Shown here in pieces: positions 29,173-32,530 of a stretch of DNA of 64,000 nucleotides. Where the stretch lies: contig NC_067196.1 in NCBI RefSeq assembly GCF_000699445.3, positions 88,080,364-88,144,363 on the forward strand, read 5' to 3'. Position 1 is the stretch's first letter; every line of letters starts with the position of its first letter. Origin of the DNA: Schistosoma haematobium (Eukaryota > Platyhelminthes > Trematoda > Strigeidida > Schistosomatidae). Below the pieces are notes generated by a model. That model made no database searches, was not told where the DNA came from, and saw only the letters and a list, made by a program, of their open reading frames with translations. Made by a program: the position numbers and the translations under genes.

Positions 29173-30655
29173 CGATAGTTGCCTTGACACAATTATCTAT
29201 GTAAACACTAATTTATTATGCACCCTAGATTAATGATATCTTGTTTAGAATCTAAAACGTTTCGCTAATAAAATTGAAATGATAGACACGACAAACAGTT
29301 GGTTCACTTATTTGAAGCAGAATTTATCGACAGCTTTTCATAAAAATGAAGCCACTTTGAATTTGGGAGGCCACTGGTCCTATAGAAAACGAACTTAATA
29401 ATCAACTGCTCTTCTTATTAGTAACCTGACCGTGTAAGTAACAAAACAAAGCTTATTTTTTGAAGATATAACAAACATGTTATCTAAACCATACTTGGTG
29501 GTTTCATCATACGCGAACAATGATTTGAAGACACTTATTGTCATGTTATGTATTGTTTAAACACCGATTACTGCTACTGGTACGGCTGTTATTATGGCTG
29601 AGAAATAAGCAGCTATTTTATTCTTGTCTAGTGGAACAAGGCTGAAATGCCTTGACGTAAAGAATACTAGATTATTAGATGACTTATGCACCAAACACTG
29701 ATTCACAACTAATCAAAATATTCAACGTTACATATCATTTTTAATGTCCGATCGTTAAATACATTTCAATGTGTTAAACTGTCAGTATATGATATTAATT
29801 GGTCAATAGTTAAATATGAGTACACAATGTACAAGATCAATAGACTAGGTGCTTTAACTAACACAAATATAGAAATTACTGGGTAGTAAATTTTGCTTTT
29901 TCATAATAAATTAAGTACTTGACGTTTTTAGGCATGTTCCACTTTTCTAAACCACCTGGCGATGTCGTAGATCGATACAGAGCAGATTATTATAGAGTAA
30001 ACTCACCTCTTACTAAACAGATAGTCATTACACCTATGTTGGATATGGTACAAGCTGGGGAAGGCTGGACAGACTCCTGTATTGATTACAATATCTCGTC
30101 AACAACCGGTCAACTAAGACGGATTTGACTTCCAAGGTAAGTGAAGCAGCCAGTACATTCAAGATGTTCCACTACCACTTGTTGCTAGTAAATAACTTAA
30201 CTATAAACAGGTAATTCGGTTGACAAATATAGTGAATGAATTCATTTGGTAGTATATTATGCTGTTTACTTTGATACTGTCTGTCAGCAGGATTACAAAA
30301 ATAAGCGTGTCAACACTGCAATACTTAAAATTTCCCCGGCTGTACGGGATTTAAACGTAGACTATTGAATGTATAAATAAATTGTATTAATGTGAGTTGG
30401 GGTATGATATGCCTGAAACTTTTCTTCGATCTCTTTGCCCCCTGAACCCAATAATACTAAATTATAAGGTTATCTTGAAGCGAAATGATGGTTATTTGTA
30501 CAGAATTAATGTTTATCAATTTAATTCTGGGTGAACTTTATCCCTATTGTCAGTATCTGGCAAAAAATATAACTCTTCAAGTTTCAAACAAAACTCACTA
30601 GGAACCGTGAATAGGAAACTCGACTATCAGTGCTTCCACAATCTGACCGACAGCT
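458..30655 (-). CDS. GOLGA4: Golgin-245 / GOLGA4-like gene, 14 exons seen, both ends outside or unseen
   Basis: GRIP-domain golgins are long coiled-coil tethers held on the trans-Golgi by ARL1 binding to the C-terminal GRIP domain; they capture incoming vesicles. Thirteen minus-strand exons (28138 down to 458) join with matching phases into 1,654 codons without a stop, each bounded by AG and GT. The region RVYQMARNYKIKYQQ + LVEAYKVMESERNNLQQLL aligns in order and spacing with the N-terminal part of vertebrate GOLGA4 (GKYSELVTAYQMLQREKKKL). The middle is heptad-rich, Gln/Asn/Leu/Glu-rich coiled coil. The last visible exon ends at LHELVEYE, matching the entry to the GRIP domain (EPTEFEYLRKVL in human). 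The ARL1-binding GRIP core must lie left of position 458. The start codon was not found. Seen: exons, phases, coiled coil. Inferred: Golgi role. Alternatives (GCC1, GCC2, golgin-97) fit the N-terminal alignment less well. Confidence 0.85.
998..1036. repeat. (TAA)n microsatellite
   Basis: Interrupted TAA/ATA repeat in the golgin intron just left of the ribozyme array. Confidence 0.9.
1099..1110 (+). repeat. Left 12-bp target-site duplication of the array
   Basis: GAATCGTATTAT, identical to 4091-4102. The first two bases GA at the right copy could also belong to the unit, so the duplication is 10 to 12 bp. Confidence 0.8.
1137..1196 (-). ncRNA. Hammerhead ribozyme, inverted unit
   Basis: Reverse complement of the ribozyme in the direct units, all core residues intact. 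A second inverted copy at 1484-1524 is cut off inside its CTGACGAG core by the inversion junction. Confidence 0.85.
1212..1286 (-). promoter_or_regulatory. tRNA-like pol III segment, inverted unit
   Basis: Reverse complement of the 75-nt tRNA-like segment described at 1716-1790. Confidence 0.75.
1716..1790 (+). promoter_or_regulatory. tRNA-like segment with A and B boxes (unit 1; repeats every 344 bp)
   Basis: Seventy-five nt. TAGCTCAGTGGT (1724-1735) fits the A box; AGATCGAATCC (1767-1777) fits the B box. This would give an internal RNA polymerase III promoter upstream of the ribozyme. It is not called a tRNA gene: the anticodon arm is irregular and the acceptor ends pair poorly. Further copies start at 2060, 2404, 2748, 3092, 3436 and 3780. 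Confidence 0.75.
1806..1865 (+). ncRNA. Type I hammerhead ribozyme, unit 1
   Basis: Core CTGACGA (1820-1826) and GAAA (1841-1844). Stem II is GTGC/GCAC (1827-1830, 1837-1840) with a 6-nt loop. Stem III is the palindrome ACCCGGGT with no loop (1844-1851). The predicted cut follows GTC, after C1852. Stem I inner helix is ACCTTG/CAGGGT (6 bp with one G-U), then an internal loop TAC/TT, then ACAGG/CCTGT (5 bp). The internal loop is where natural hammerheads dock with loop II. The loopless stem III implies that cleavage works best in dimeric form, as known for retrozyme and Penelope-type hammerheads. Confidence 0.88.
2150..2209 (+). ncRNA. Hammerhead ribozyme, unit 2
   Basis: Same core and helices as 1806-1865, 344 bp downstream. 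Confidence 0.87.
2494..2553 (+). ncRNA. Hammerhead ribozyme, unit 3
   Basis: Same core and helices as 1806-1865. Confidence 0.87.
2838..2897 (+). ncRNA. Hammerhead ribozyme, unit 4
   Basis: Same core and helices as 1806-1865. Confidence 0.87.
3182..3241 (+). ncRNA. Hammerhead ribozyme, unit 5
   Basis: Same core and helices as 1806-1865. Confidence 0.87.
3526..3585 (+). ncRNA. Hammerhead ribozyme, unit 6
   Basis: Same core and helices as 1806-1865. Confidence 0.87.
3870..3929 (+). ncRNA. Hammerhead ribozyme, unit 7
   Basis: Same core and helices as 1806-1865. The eighth unit ends at 4090 before its tRNA-like segment and ribozyme. Confidence 0.87.
4091..4102 (+). repeat. Right 12-bp target-site duplication of the array
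   Basis: GAATCGTATTAT, matching 1099-1110 on the other side of 2,980 bp of repeat. Confidence 0.8.
4147..4625 (-). mobile_element. SINE-like family A, copy 1
   Basis: About 480 bp that recurs at 7985, 31997, 51660, 61655 and 62550. It starts near GCCCTGGTAC (here at about 4610 on the minus strand) and ends with an AAAT-type tail (4147-4162). The last ~70 bp, with TGTGGCGCATAT and CCTTGTACCAAT, is shared with the RTE-like LINE tail at 33990-34050. No ORF is conserved between copies. Confidence 0.8.
4630..5480. other. Golgin intron, unique sequence
   Basis: No recognisable repeat or gene. A 101-codon plus-strand ORF (5091-5396) has no splice signals or family match and is treated as chance. 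Confidence 0.5.
5488..5575 (-). CDS. GOLGA4: Golgin-like gene, 88-nt exon
   Basis: Acceptor TTCGTTATAG; first base completes Leu, then HPALRQSRYPTSVPIRDYE and ends LHNTDLQ before gtaagt, phase 0. Its small size is supported only by splice sites and by the phase that fits exons on both sides. Confidence 0.75.
5820..5990 (-). repeat. Diverged RTE-like LINE 3' end
   Basis: Weak similarity to the 3' end seen at 14650-14870 (AGTCATTCAATCAC, then AGAACCAGGC). Confidence 0.45.
6009..6175 (-). mobile_element. Smalpha-type hammerhead repeat, decayed copy
   Basis: The minus strand has a tRNA-like B box (TTCGAGTTTCG region) and a hammerhead remnant. Stem II and GAAAC are kept, but the core reads CTAAGGAG instead of CTGANGA, so it should be inactive. 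Confidence 0.75.
6225..6373 (-). CDS. GOLGA4: Golgin-like gene, acidic exon (149 nt)
   Basis: Acceptor TTGTTCTTTAG, starts ICNHDNGTVSSTEL, ends LQSDSLDS plus TT before gtaagt. The split codon becomes TTA (Leu). Acidic: NDECDDWIEKVRQEIL. No methionine, so it is easily missed by ORF searches. Confidence 0.78.
6800..6973 (-). CDS. GOLGA4: Golgin-like gene, linker exon (58 codons)
   Basis: Starts RLTENNNTVEAKYEP, ends LINTTTNNN before gtaggt, phase 0. Not coiled coil; Thr/Asn/Val-rich linker (KVVDTPVTTSTQPIVS) between the rod and the C-terminal part. The terminal Asn run is encoded by a short AAT repeat that abuts the donor. Confidence 0.75.
7240..7500 (+). pseudogene. RTE-like LINE reverse transcriptase fragment
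   Basis: Decayed copy of the segment at 32880-33100. PFLFNFLTDNIL, VDLLPGERFF and DIVLLCDD (from YADDTVLLCD) are readable between stops. Confidence 0.75.
7630..7880 (-). repeat. Diverged RTE-like LINE 3' end
   Basis: Same order of words as 14650-14870 (CAATGTAGAACC, CATCAACCCAAGTT, then AGAAAGTATAAAGC), strongly mutated. Confidence 0.5.
7985..8425 (+). mobile_element. SINE-like family A, copy 2 (3'-truncated)
   Basis: Starts GCCCTGGTACGG and follows the family to CACAAATCAAGTGATGAC, then loses similarity before the A-rich tail. The ORF at 7958-8197 is a read-through of this repeat. Confidence 0.75.
8430..9424. other. Golgin intron, no identifiable content
   Basis: No conserved ORF, repeat or RNA motif recognised. 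Confidence 0.4.
9425..9564 (-). CDS. GOLGA4: Golgin-like gene, coiled-coil exon (140 nt)
   Basis: Acceptor ATTCATAG. The two bases AT complete GAT (Asp) with the previous exon, then QTLTKLKQMEQSHSKKL; ends ELQSELK before gtgagt, phase 0. Coiled coil throughout. Confidence 0.82.
10450..10540 (+). repeat. Terminal-repeat motif of an unnamed element
   Basis: TGTTATATCCCAATGAGAGG, then TTTCGTGACCTAATATAAGC. The same words form both arms of the inverted repeat at 54014-54210 and appear decayed at 16930-16990. Confidence 0.55.
10870..11010 (+). repeat. Diverged RTE-like LINE 3' end
   Basis: Contains ATTTCATCTCACTGTGCTAA, then TTTGGCAACTTGAAACGATG. The same words occur at 13375-13460 and 23420-23500. 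Only the 3' tail is kept. Confidence 0.6.
11315..11400. repeat. (TAA)n / (ATA)n microsatellite
   Basis: Interrupted trinucleotide tract directly 3' of the golgin exon at 11420-11574. Confidence 0.85.
11420..11574 (-). CDS. GOLGA4: Golgin-like gene, coiled-coil exon (155 nt)
   Basis: Acceptor TCTTTTTCAG, first base completes Cys, then DSASEIHEKYQMQIELL; ends RQNIEI plus G before gtttgt. The motif QEITREFEQKLSTNE resembles the MREFNTQLAQKEQE segment near the C-terminal end of the GOLGA4 coiled coil, the expected relative position. Confidence 0.82.
11838..12630 (+). pseudogene. Merlin-type DNA transposon remnant (ISXO2-like transposase)
   Basis: HSTTGVHINNIEAMWSRLKE and YHGSRGRLFCSRMDDFLY match the C-terminal part of ISXO2-like DDE transposases (the HTQNIE-W-K and R-L--Y-DEF-Y motifs) of the Merlin superfamily, known from schistosomes. 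Upstream in the same frame reads HKLVYVHRVVIHK, then a TAG at 12291-12293, then HFVHSTTG. Possible decayed terminal repeats: GGACGAGCCAATCAG (11855) and GGCTAA/GTCGTCC words at 12557-12615. Not functional. Confidence 0.7.
12830..13290 (-). pseudogene. Penelope-like element fragment (GIY-YIG endonuclease region)
   Basis: The minus strand reads CIYEFTCTCGNKYIRRIERR and TRFSEHIPHNLSLKEK, then NQATYTFLL, with stops. A C-x-C-G-x-x-Y-I-G/R-x-x-x-R-R pattern followed by an R--EH motif is the zinc-finger/GIY-YIG end of Penelope-like retroelements. Upstream text is too decayed to show the reverse transcriptase. Confidence 0.55.
13350..13490 (+). repeat. RTE-like LINE 3' end
   Basis: ATTTCATCTCTCTGTGCC and TATGGCAACTTGAAACGATG, as at 23420-23500. 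Confidence 0.6.
13530..13792 (-). CDS. GOLGA4: Golgin-like gene, coiled-coil exon (87 codons + 2 nt)
   Basis: Starts ELRNRLKQVLQELETSKK after ATTCATAG, ends DLWDHN plus the two bases TG before gtgagt. The split codon becomes TGT (Cys) with the next exon. It contains a CKSC pair. It has no internal Met, so a Met-to-stop search misses it. Confidence 0.82.
13857..13930. repeat. (TA)37 microsatellite
   Basis: Seventy-four bp of pure TA next to the golgin exon at 13530-13792 (within its upstream intron). Confidence 0.97.
14242..14342 (-). repeat. Fragment of the 344-bp hammerhead unit
   Basis: CACAATTGATTGATCACTGG then the hairpin GATCAC..GTGATC and GAATGCTATC; about 100 bp, diverged in its second half. 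The ORF at 14213-14401 runs through it and is not a gene. Confidence 0.75.
14650..15270 (-). pseudogene. RTE-like LINE 3' end with C-terminal coding remnant
   Basis: The minus-strand frame 14866-15153 reads MGHVLRMPEHRLPRCAM, GWKKVRGGQTKTWHQCLK and GWGPRDYRNQWLETLGD, ending in LSSPKLKE. It is a sister of the C-terminal part of the LINE at 32536-33849. A 3' UTR follows down to ~14650. 5'-truncated. Confidence 0.8.
15290..15571 (-). CDS. GOLGA4: Golgin-like gene, coiled-coil exon (94 codons)
   Basis: Starts LNNTFEESEKVVSSL, ends KEKQMKQQNL before gtaagt; acceptor AAATTCAG. Phase 0 at both ends. Continuous coiled coil. Confidence 0.83.
15661..15979. mobile_element. Fold-back Smalpha-type element with two opposed hammerheads
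   Basis: Left arm ACTGGTTGAAATCATGAGTC, right arm its reverse complement ending ..TTCAACCAGT at 15979. The arms are about 110 bp and include the ribozyme on each side. The centre carries a tRNA-like stretch on the plus strand: GGCTCAGTGGTCTAGTTGGT (A box) at 15796 and GGGTTCGAATC (B box). The plus ribozyme (CTGAGGAG, stem II GTCC/GGAT, GAAAC) has lost the U before the cut site; the minus ribozyme reads CTGAGAAG. Neither is expected to cleave well. Confidence 0.8.
16224..16440 (+). repeat. Diverged RTE-like LINE 3' end
   Basis: TATAATGTGGCAACTTGAGG with the same flanking words as 23420-23500. Confidence 0.5.
16441..17570. other. Golgin intron, mostly unassigned
   Basis: The only match is a decayed terminal motif at 16930-16990 (TTTTCTACTCATTGGGATAT), as in 54143-54210. 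Confidence 0.45.
17571..17856. mobile_element. Fold-back Smalpha-type element
   Basis: Left arm AGTTGAATCCACGAGCCG, right arm ..CGACTCATGAATTCAACT. The minus strand holds a tRNA-like segment (GGCTCAGTGGTCTAGAGGTC then GGTTCGAGTC) and a hammerhead with intact stem II (GTCC/GGAC) and the ACGGCCGT stem III, but with core G8 changed (CTGAGAAG). The right arm keeps only the 3' part of the ribozyme unit. Confidence 0.8.
18350..18480 (-). mobile_element. Diverged Smalpha-type copy
   Basis: Readable antisense words: GACTCCTCAGCACTCC (hammerhead core side) and GAGGATCGAACTCAGAG (B box side). The 5' ribozyme half is lost. Confidence 0.55.
18619..19440 (-). CDS. GOLGA4: Golgin-like gene, coiled-coil exon (274 codons)
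   Basis: Starts INNLHLTLDKYNSF after TTTCCTGCAACAG and ends ELTEKETV before gttagt, phase 0. The N-terminal half is Asn-rich and less regular (ESKQNLNNTDIENNNNEQ); the C-terminal half is clear coiled coil. A real gene segment, since no stop occurs in 822 nt of strongly A+T-rich DNA and both junctions match phase. Confidence 0.82.
19785..19950 (+). repeat. Old copy of the 344-bp hammerhead unit
   Basis: Order preserved: AATAACTCAGTATAAG (A box region), CCAATTCCCTCAGGATTGC, CTTGCTGAAAAATGTCAATT (core decayed), ACTACCTTCAACCACC. About 75 percent similar by eye; the ribozyme core is broken. Confidence 0.65.
19951..20400. other. Golgin intron, unassigned
   Basis: A weak LINE 3' tail trace (GTGTAATATGGTAATTTAG) near 20070; nothing else recognised. 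Confidence 0.35.
20461..21015 (-). CDS. GOLGA4: Golgin-like gene, coiled-coil exon (185 codons)
   Basis: Starts NQSLQQTLNTTKNQ after an ATTAG acceptor and ends MELEKKQDE before gttagt, phase 0 at both ends. Heptad coiled coil in the first 90 residues and the last 40, with a more globular stretch around LKQSEQFSSKLNPIWNILE. Confidence 0.82.
21020..22228. other. Golgin intron, unassigned
   Basis: No repeat, RNA or conserved ORF recognised; the ORF at 21773-22003 has no family features. Confidence 0.4.
22229..22604 (+). repeat. Dispersed repeat family B, copy 1
   Basis: About 375 bp ending in GAATAAAGC and an (AAT)n run. It also occurs at 40385-40765, 42280-42500 (minus) and 55620-56036 (minus). 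Shared words: CTACCTGTTTCTGCCATCTA, CAACAAGTTATCTGTTTT, GGAAACTTGTTGAAATACTT. Copies keep a weak common frame (e.g. RHGSWQYA at 40540), which may be chance or the end of a lost ORF. Confidence 0.75.
22800..23520 (+). pseudogene. RTE-like LINE 3' fragment
   Basis: The plus strand reads LLVFDHRCL-type and WLGHVLRM-type motifs with stops, then a frame at 23089-23322 (GQTKTCYQCLKS, CPRDYRNQWLETVDD, SQWRRCIHSFSS). A 3' UTR follows with ATGAGGTATGGCAACTTGAA. Same subfamily as 14650-15270, opposite orientation. Confidence 0.8.
23641..25188 (-). CDS. GOLGA4: Golgin-like gene, large coiled-coil exon (516 codons)
   Basis: Starts CDQQNINKLRSELAD after TTTGCAG and ends NLLNEE-type sequence (NLLNE) before gtaaga, phase 0. 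Nearly all of it is heptad coiled coil with unusually high Asn, Leu, Ile and Lys, reflecting local A+T richness. A run of about 11 Asn is encoded by an (AAT)n tract at 23994-24030. The open frame continues about 56 codons upstream of the acceptor, but that extension reads through a repeat fragment (25285-25410) and is not exon. Confidence 0.85.
25285..25412 (+). repeat. SR2-like LINE tail fragment
   Basis: GGTCCCAAGCCCGGATAAAG matches the 3' end of the SR2 copy at 57290-57325. It creates a false N-terminal extension (MPNPPPLSGLG) on the antisense golgin frame. Confidence 0.7.
25420..25470 (+). repeat. Short fragment of the 344-bp unit
   Basis: TGATCGATAGAATTCAATC and AAGGACTAGACAAACATTG correspond to part of the unit between the ribozyme and the hairpin. 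Confidence 0.6.
25552..25755 (-). CDS. GOLGA4: Golgin-like gene, exon of 68 codons
   Basis: LVEAYKVMES at the start and IIKSLRLQ at the end; phase 0 at both sides, donor gtatgt. This is the best family match in the gene: residues correspond to VTAYQMLQREKKKLQGILSQ and the following QAKKHLQEEFDASLEEKD of human GOLGA4 with the same heptad register and no gaps. Confidence 0.87.
25840..26105. repeat. Rearranged old copy of the 344-bp unit
   Basis: 25850-25920 is antisense ribozyme side (GAAAACCCTGGATTTAG); 25950-26105 is sense (ATCTCAACATAGTGGACG, AAGGACTAGACAGACATAAC, CAGTGATCAATCAAT). So two fragments meet in opposite orientation, as at 1525. Confidence 0.6.
26760..27560 (-). pseudogene. LINE endonuclease fragment (APE type)
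   Basis: The minus strand near 27160-27040 reads PDEIMDEFYERVSDLLQNPR then RSDVLIIAGDSDAQVSGFC. IIAGDSDAQV is a decayed form of the GDFNAQVG motif of APE-like endonucleases of RTE/R1-type LINEs. Stops follow. The right-hand part (27317-27538) is probably the preceding EN segment but is not recognisable. Confidence 0.6.
27794..28138 (-). CDS. GOLGA4: Golgin-like gene, N-terminal exon (115 codons)
   Basis: Begins GESERTDADIAF after an AG acceptor and ends KYQQ before gttagt, phase 0 at both ends. Residues 1-90 are Ser/Asp/Thr-rich and predicted disordered. The last 20 (QSRCQRVYQMARNYKIKYQQ) start the coiled coil and align with the RMERSLSSYRGKYSELV region of GOLGA4. NPFGELDDSD is an acidic motif of unknown role. 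Confidence 0.8.
28590..28868 (-). repeat. RTE-like LINE 3' end
   Basis: Close match in order and sequence to 14650-14935 (CACATATGTGCATCGGTCCA, GAAAGAATTAGTTCGTAGAA, AGAGTGTATACACC). 5'-truncated just inside the coding end. Confidence 0.75.
28869..29918. other. Golgin intron, unassigned
   Basis: Contains (TA)n at 29139-29172; otherwise no recognisable gene, repeat or RNA. Confidence 0.4.
29931..30131 (+). other. Possible unrecognised exon on the opposite strand
   Basis: Open frame MTFLGMFHFSKPPGDVVDRY ... LDMVQAGEGWTDSCIDYN, stop at 30126-30128. An acceptor-like TTTTTAG precedes it at 29930 and a gtaagt follows at 30137. Its composition looks protein-like (no low complexity). I recognise no family, and it sits inside a golgin intron on the other strand. 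It could be an exon of an antisense gene or a fossil of an unknown element. Confidence 0.25.
30599..30655 (-). CDS. Golgin-like gene, candidate upstream 57-nt exon
   Basis: Nineteen codons, beginning SCRSDCGSTD and ending SYSRFL, lie between a strong acceptor (pyrimidine-rich run then TTTTCAG) and a gtgagt donor. Both ends are phase 0, matching the phase-0 start of the next exon at 28138. The Ser/Arg-rich content resembles the Ser-rich N-terminal region before the coiled coil in GOLGA4. It is too short for composition tests, so it rests on splice sites and phase alone. The intron to the next exon is about 2.5 kb. Confidence 0.5.
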
Positions 30656-30907
30656 CTGAAAATCAGAAAAAGATTAAATGAATCGAGCTGAAGGAGTGAT
30701 GTAGATTATATAATTTACGTTGAAGTATGTGCTGTTAAAGAGACAGGCACAACGAAATGGAACTCTGAAAATTGGTACACTAATCAGATTGACTATATTT
30801 TGAAACAGCACAAAAACTTATCACGAGATTTTAGGTAAGTCCGCAAAATACTAATGGACAAAGAAGATGATTTAAAAAATAGCAAATTAAAGATTTAAAG
30901 TAGAGAA

Positions 30908-31996
30908 AAATCTTATTTATTTGTTTGGACACAAACATTGGAACAAAGGGGAACCAAATACACATGAGGCACAATAACAATGAGGATGTATAGTGCGTAT
31001 AATAAAAAGAACAACAATGAACAGAAATTAATATACGAGAGTGAAATAATAATGATAATAATAGTAATAATAATTATTATTATTATGCGACAAGCAGTTA
31101 AGTTAGGAGAAATACAATCATAAAGAGTTCTTTCAGGTATGGAAGTTATGTTCACGTTTATGAAAATGACAAAGTTACAGCAGGATCGCCACTTCCTGCT
31201 ATTTCGGGCTACGTTCGATCACGTCTCAAGACATTGTGTTGTACCATCTCTAGAAATCCAACCAGAGAGTCATGAAGGACCAACAGAAGCGAGTCCTGTA
31301 CGGCTTTCTTTCATACCGCGACACCATGTCGTGCACTGACCACCTCCCTGCTTTCTCCAACCGCTCCCAGCGTTGGCAAACAATGCACGATGTGGAGATC
31401 GCTGGGTGAAATTTGTAGGACATGTTCGAGCCACCGAAGTCAGTGTTTCAAGACGGTGACACCAACCGAAGTATCGTTGCTGTGACCAAACATAAGTTGC
31501 CAGACCTCGGCATCACTAAAAAAGTGTTGCCACTTGATGTCAGTAATCCTTCTCAGACAACGATGATCAAACACAGAGAGTTATCCATTTTTCACAGCCA
31601 GAGAGCAAAACTGCTTTCAGCGACGCGTTGTAGATCCGACCTTATTCAGCCAGACTAACATCACAAAGGCGCCAAAGATGGTCCAGGTTGGCATAAGCTT
31701 TTTTGGCTCTCGTTATACGTGAATTGATCTCGTCACTCACAGCCCTCCCGATACAAGTACTCGACTACTTCTATCTACTCACTACCCAAAGTGAGCGCAG
31801 ATTCAGAGTCCCGTAAGTCTTGTGAAAGCAATTTGCACTTTGAAGGTGCAAAGCACATTACATAATTACGGGCACTGATTACCAACTGAACAAGTGCGGA
31901 TTCCATGGCTTGGGTATCATCCCACAGTAAAACGATATCATCCGCAAATTCACGTTCAAAAAGTCTTTATCCAGGCAAAAGATCTACGCTCCTAAA
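30908..31996 (-). pseudogene. RTE-like LINE, antisense copy, 3' part
   Basis: From an A-rich tail with TTTATTTGTTTGGACACAAA (30915) through the 3' UTR to a decayed copy of the region encoded at 33000-33840. Many indels. It is interrupted at 31997 by SINE-like family A and resumes at 32347. Confidence 0.8.
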
Positions 31997-32346
31997 TGCC
32001 CTGGTACGGCCGAGGATGGGGAGAGTCATCTCTCCATTTTGGAGTTGGAAAACGCTGATTCCAAACCAGTCACGCACATTGGTTCCAAGATCATGAGGAA
32101 ACAAATGGCGTATGAACCAATCGTCAGTCACCGGCTACTATGGGACTGCATCTCCTGACGTCGCTCCACCACCTTGTGGATCAAACCTTTTGGTCGAAGG
32201 CTCCGAGTGTTGCCCCCTAAGAAAACCGCCTGCGTCGGTCTGGGCACCCGGGAAGTATTAAAGCCCACACACAAATCAAGTGACTTGTGTGGTGTATGTA
32301 TTCGGCGCCCTTTTGTACCAGTATTTATGTGTTTAAATAAATAAAT
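31997..32346 (+). mobile_element. SINE-like family A, copy 3, nested in the antisense LINE
   Basis: GCCCTGGTACGGCCGAGG to the tail AAATAAATAAATAAAA. The internal part is about 100 bp shorter than copy 4. It splits the antisense LINE, so it is younger than that copy. Confidence 0.85.
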
Positions 32347-32530
32347 AAAATAAACATCAATCAGAGCTGTTTCTAGAAAGTTGGAGAAGAATGGTGAGAT
32401 TGCGCAACCCTGACTAATCTCATTGCTTGAATGGAACAACGGAGAGGGGTGGTTGTATGCCCTCACTTTGCCTGAAGTGTTTGTATATAAAGCTTTCAAA
32501 ATGCTAATAAACTTTCCAGGCATATCTTCC
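32347..32530 (-). pseudogene. RTE-like LINE, antisense copy, 5' part
   Basis: Continuation of 30908-31996 after the nested SINE-like copy; antisense of KFISILKALYTNTSGKVRAY. Ends abruptly against the sense LINE at 32531. Confidence 0.8.
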
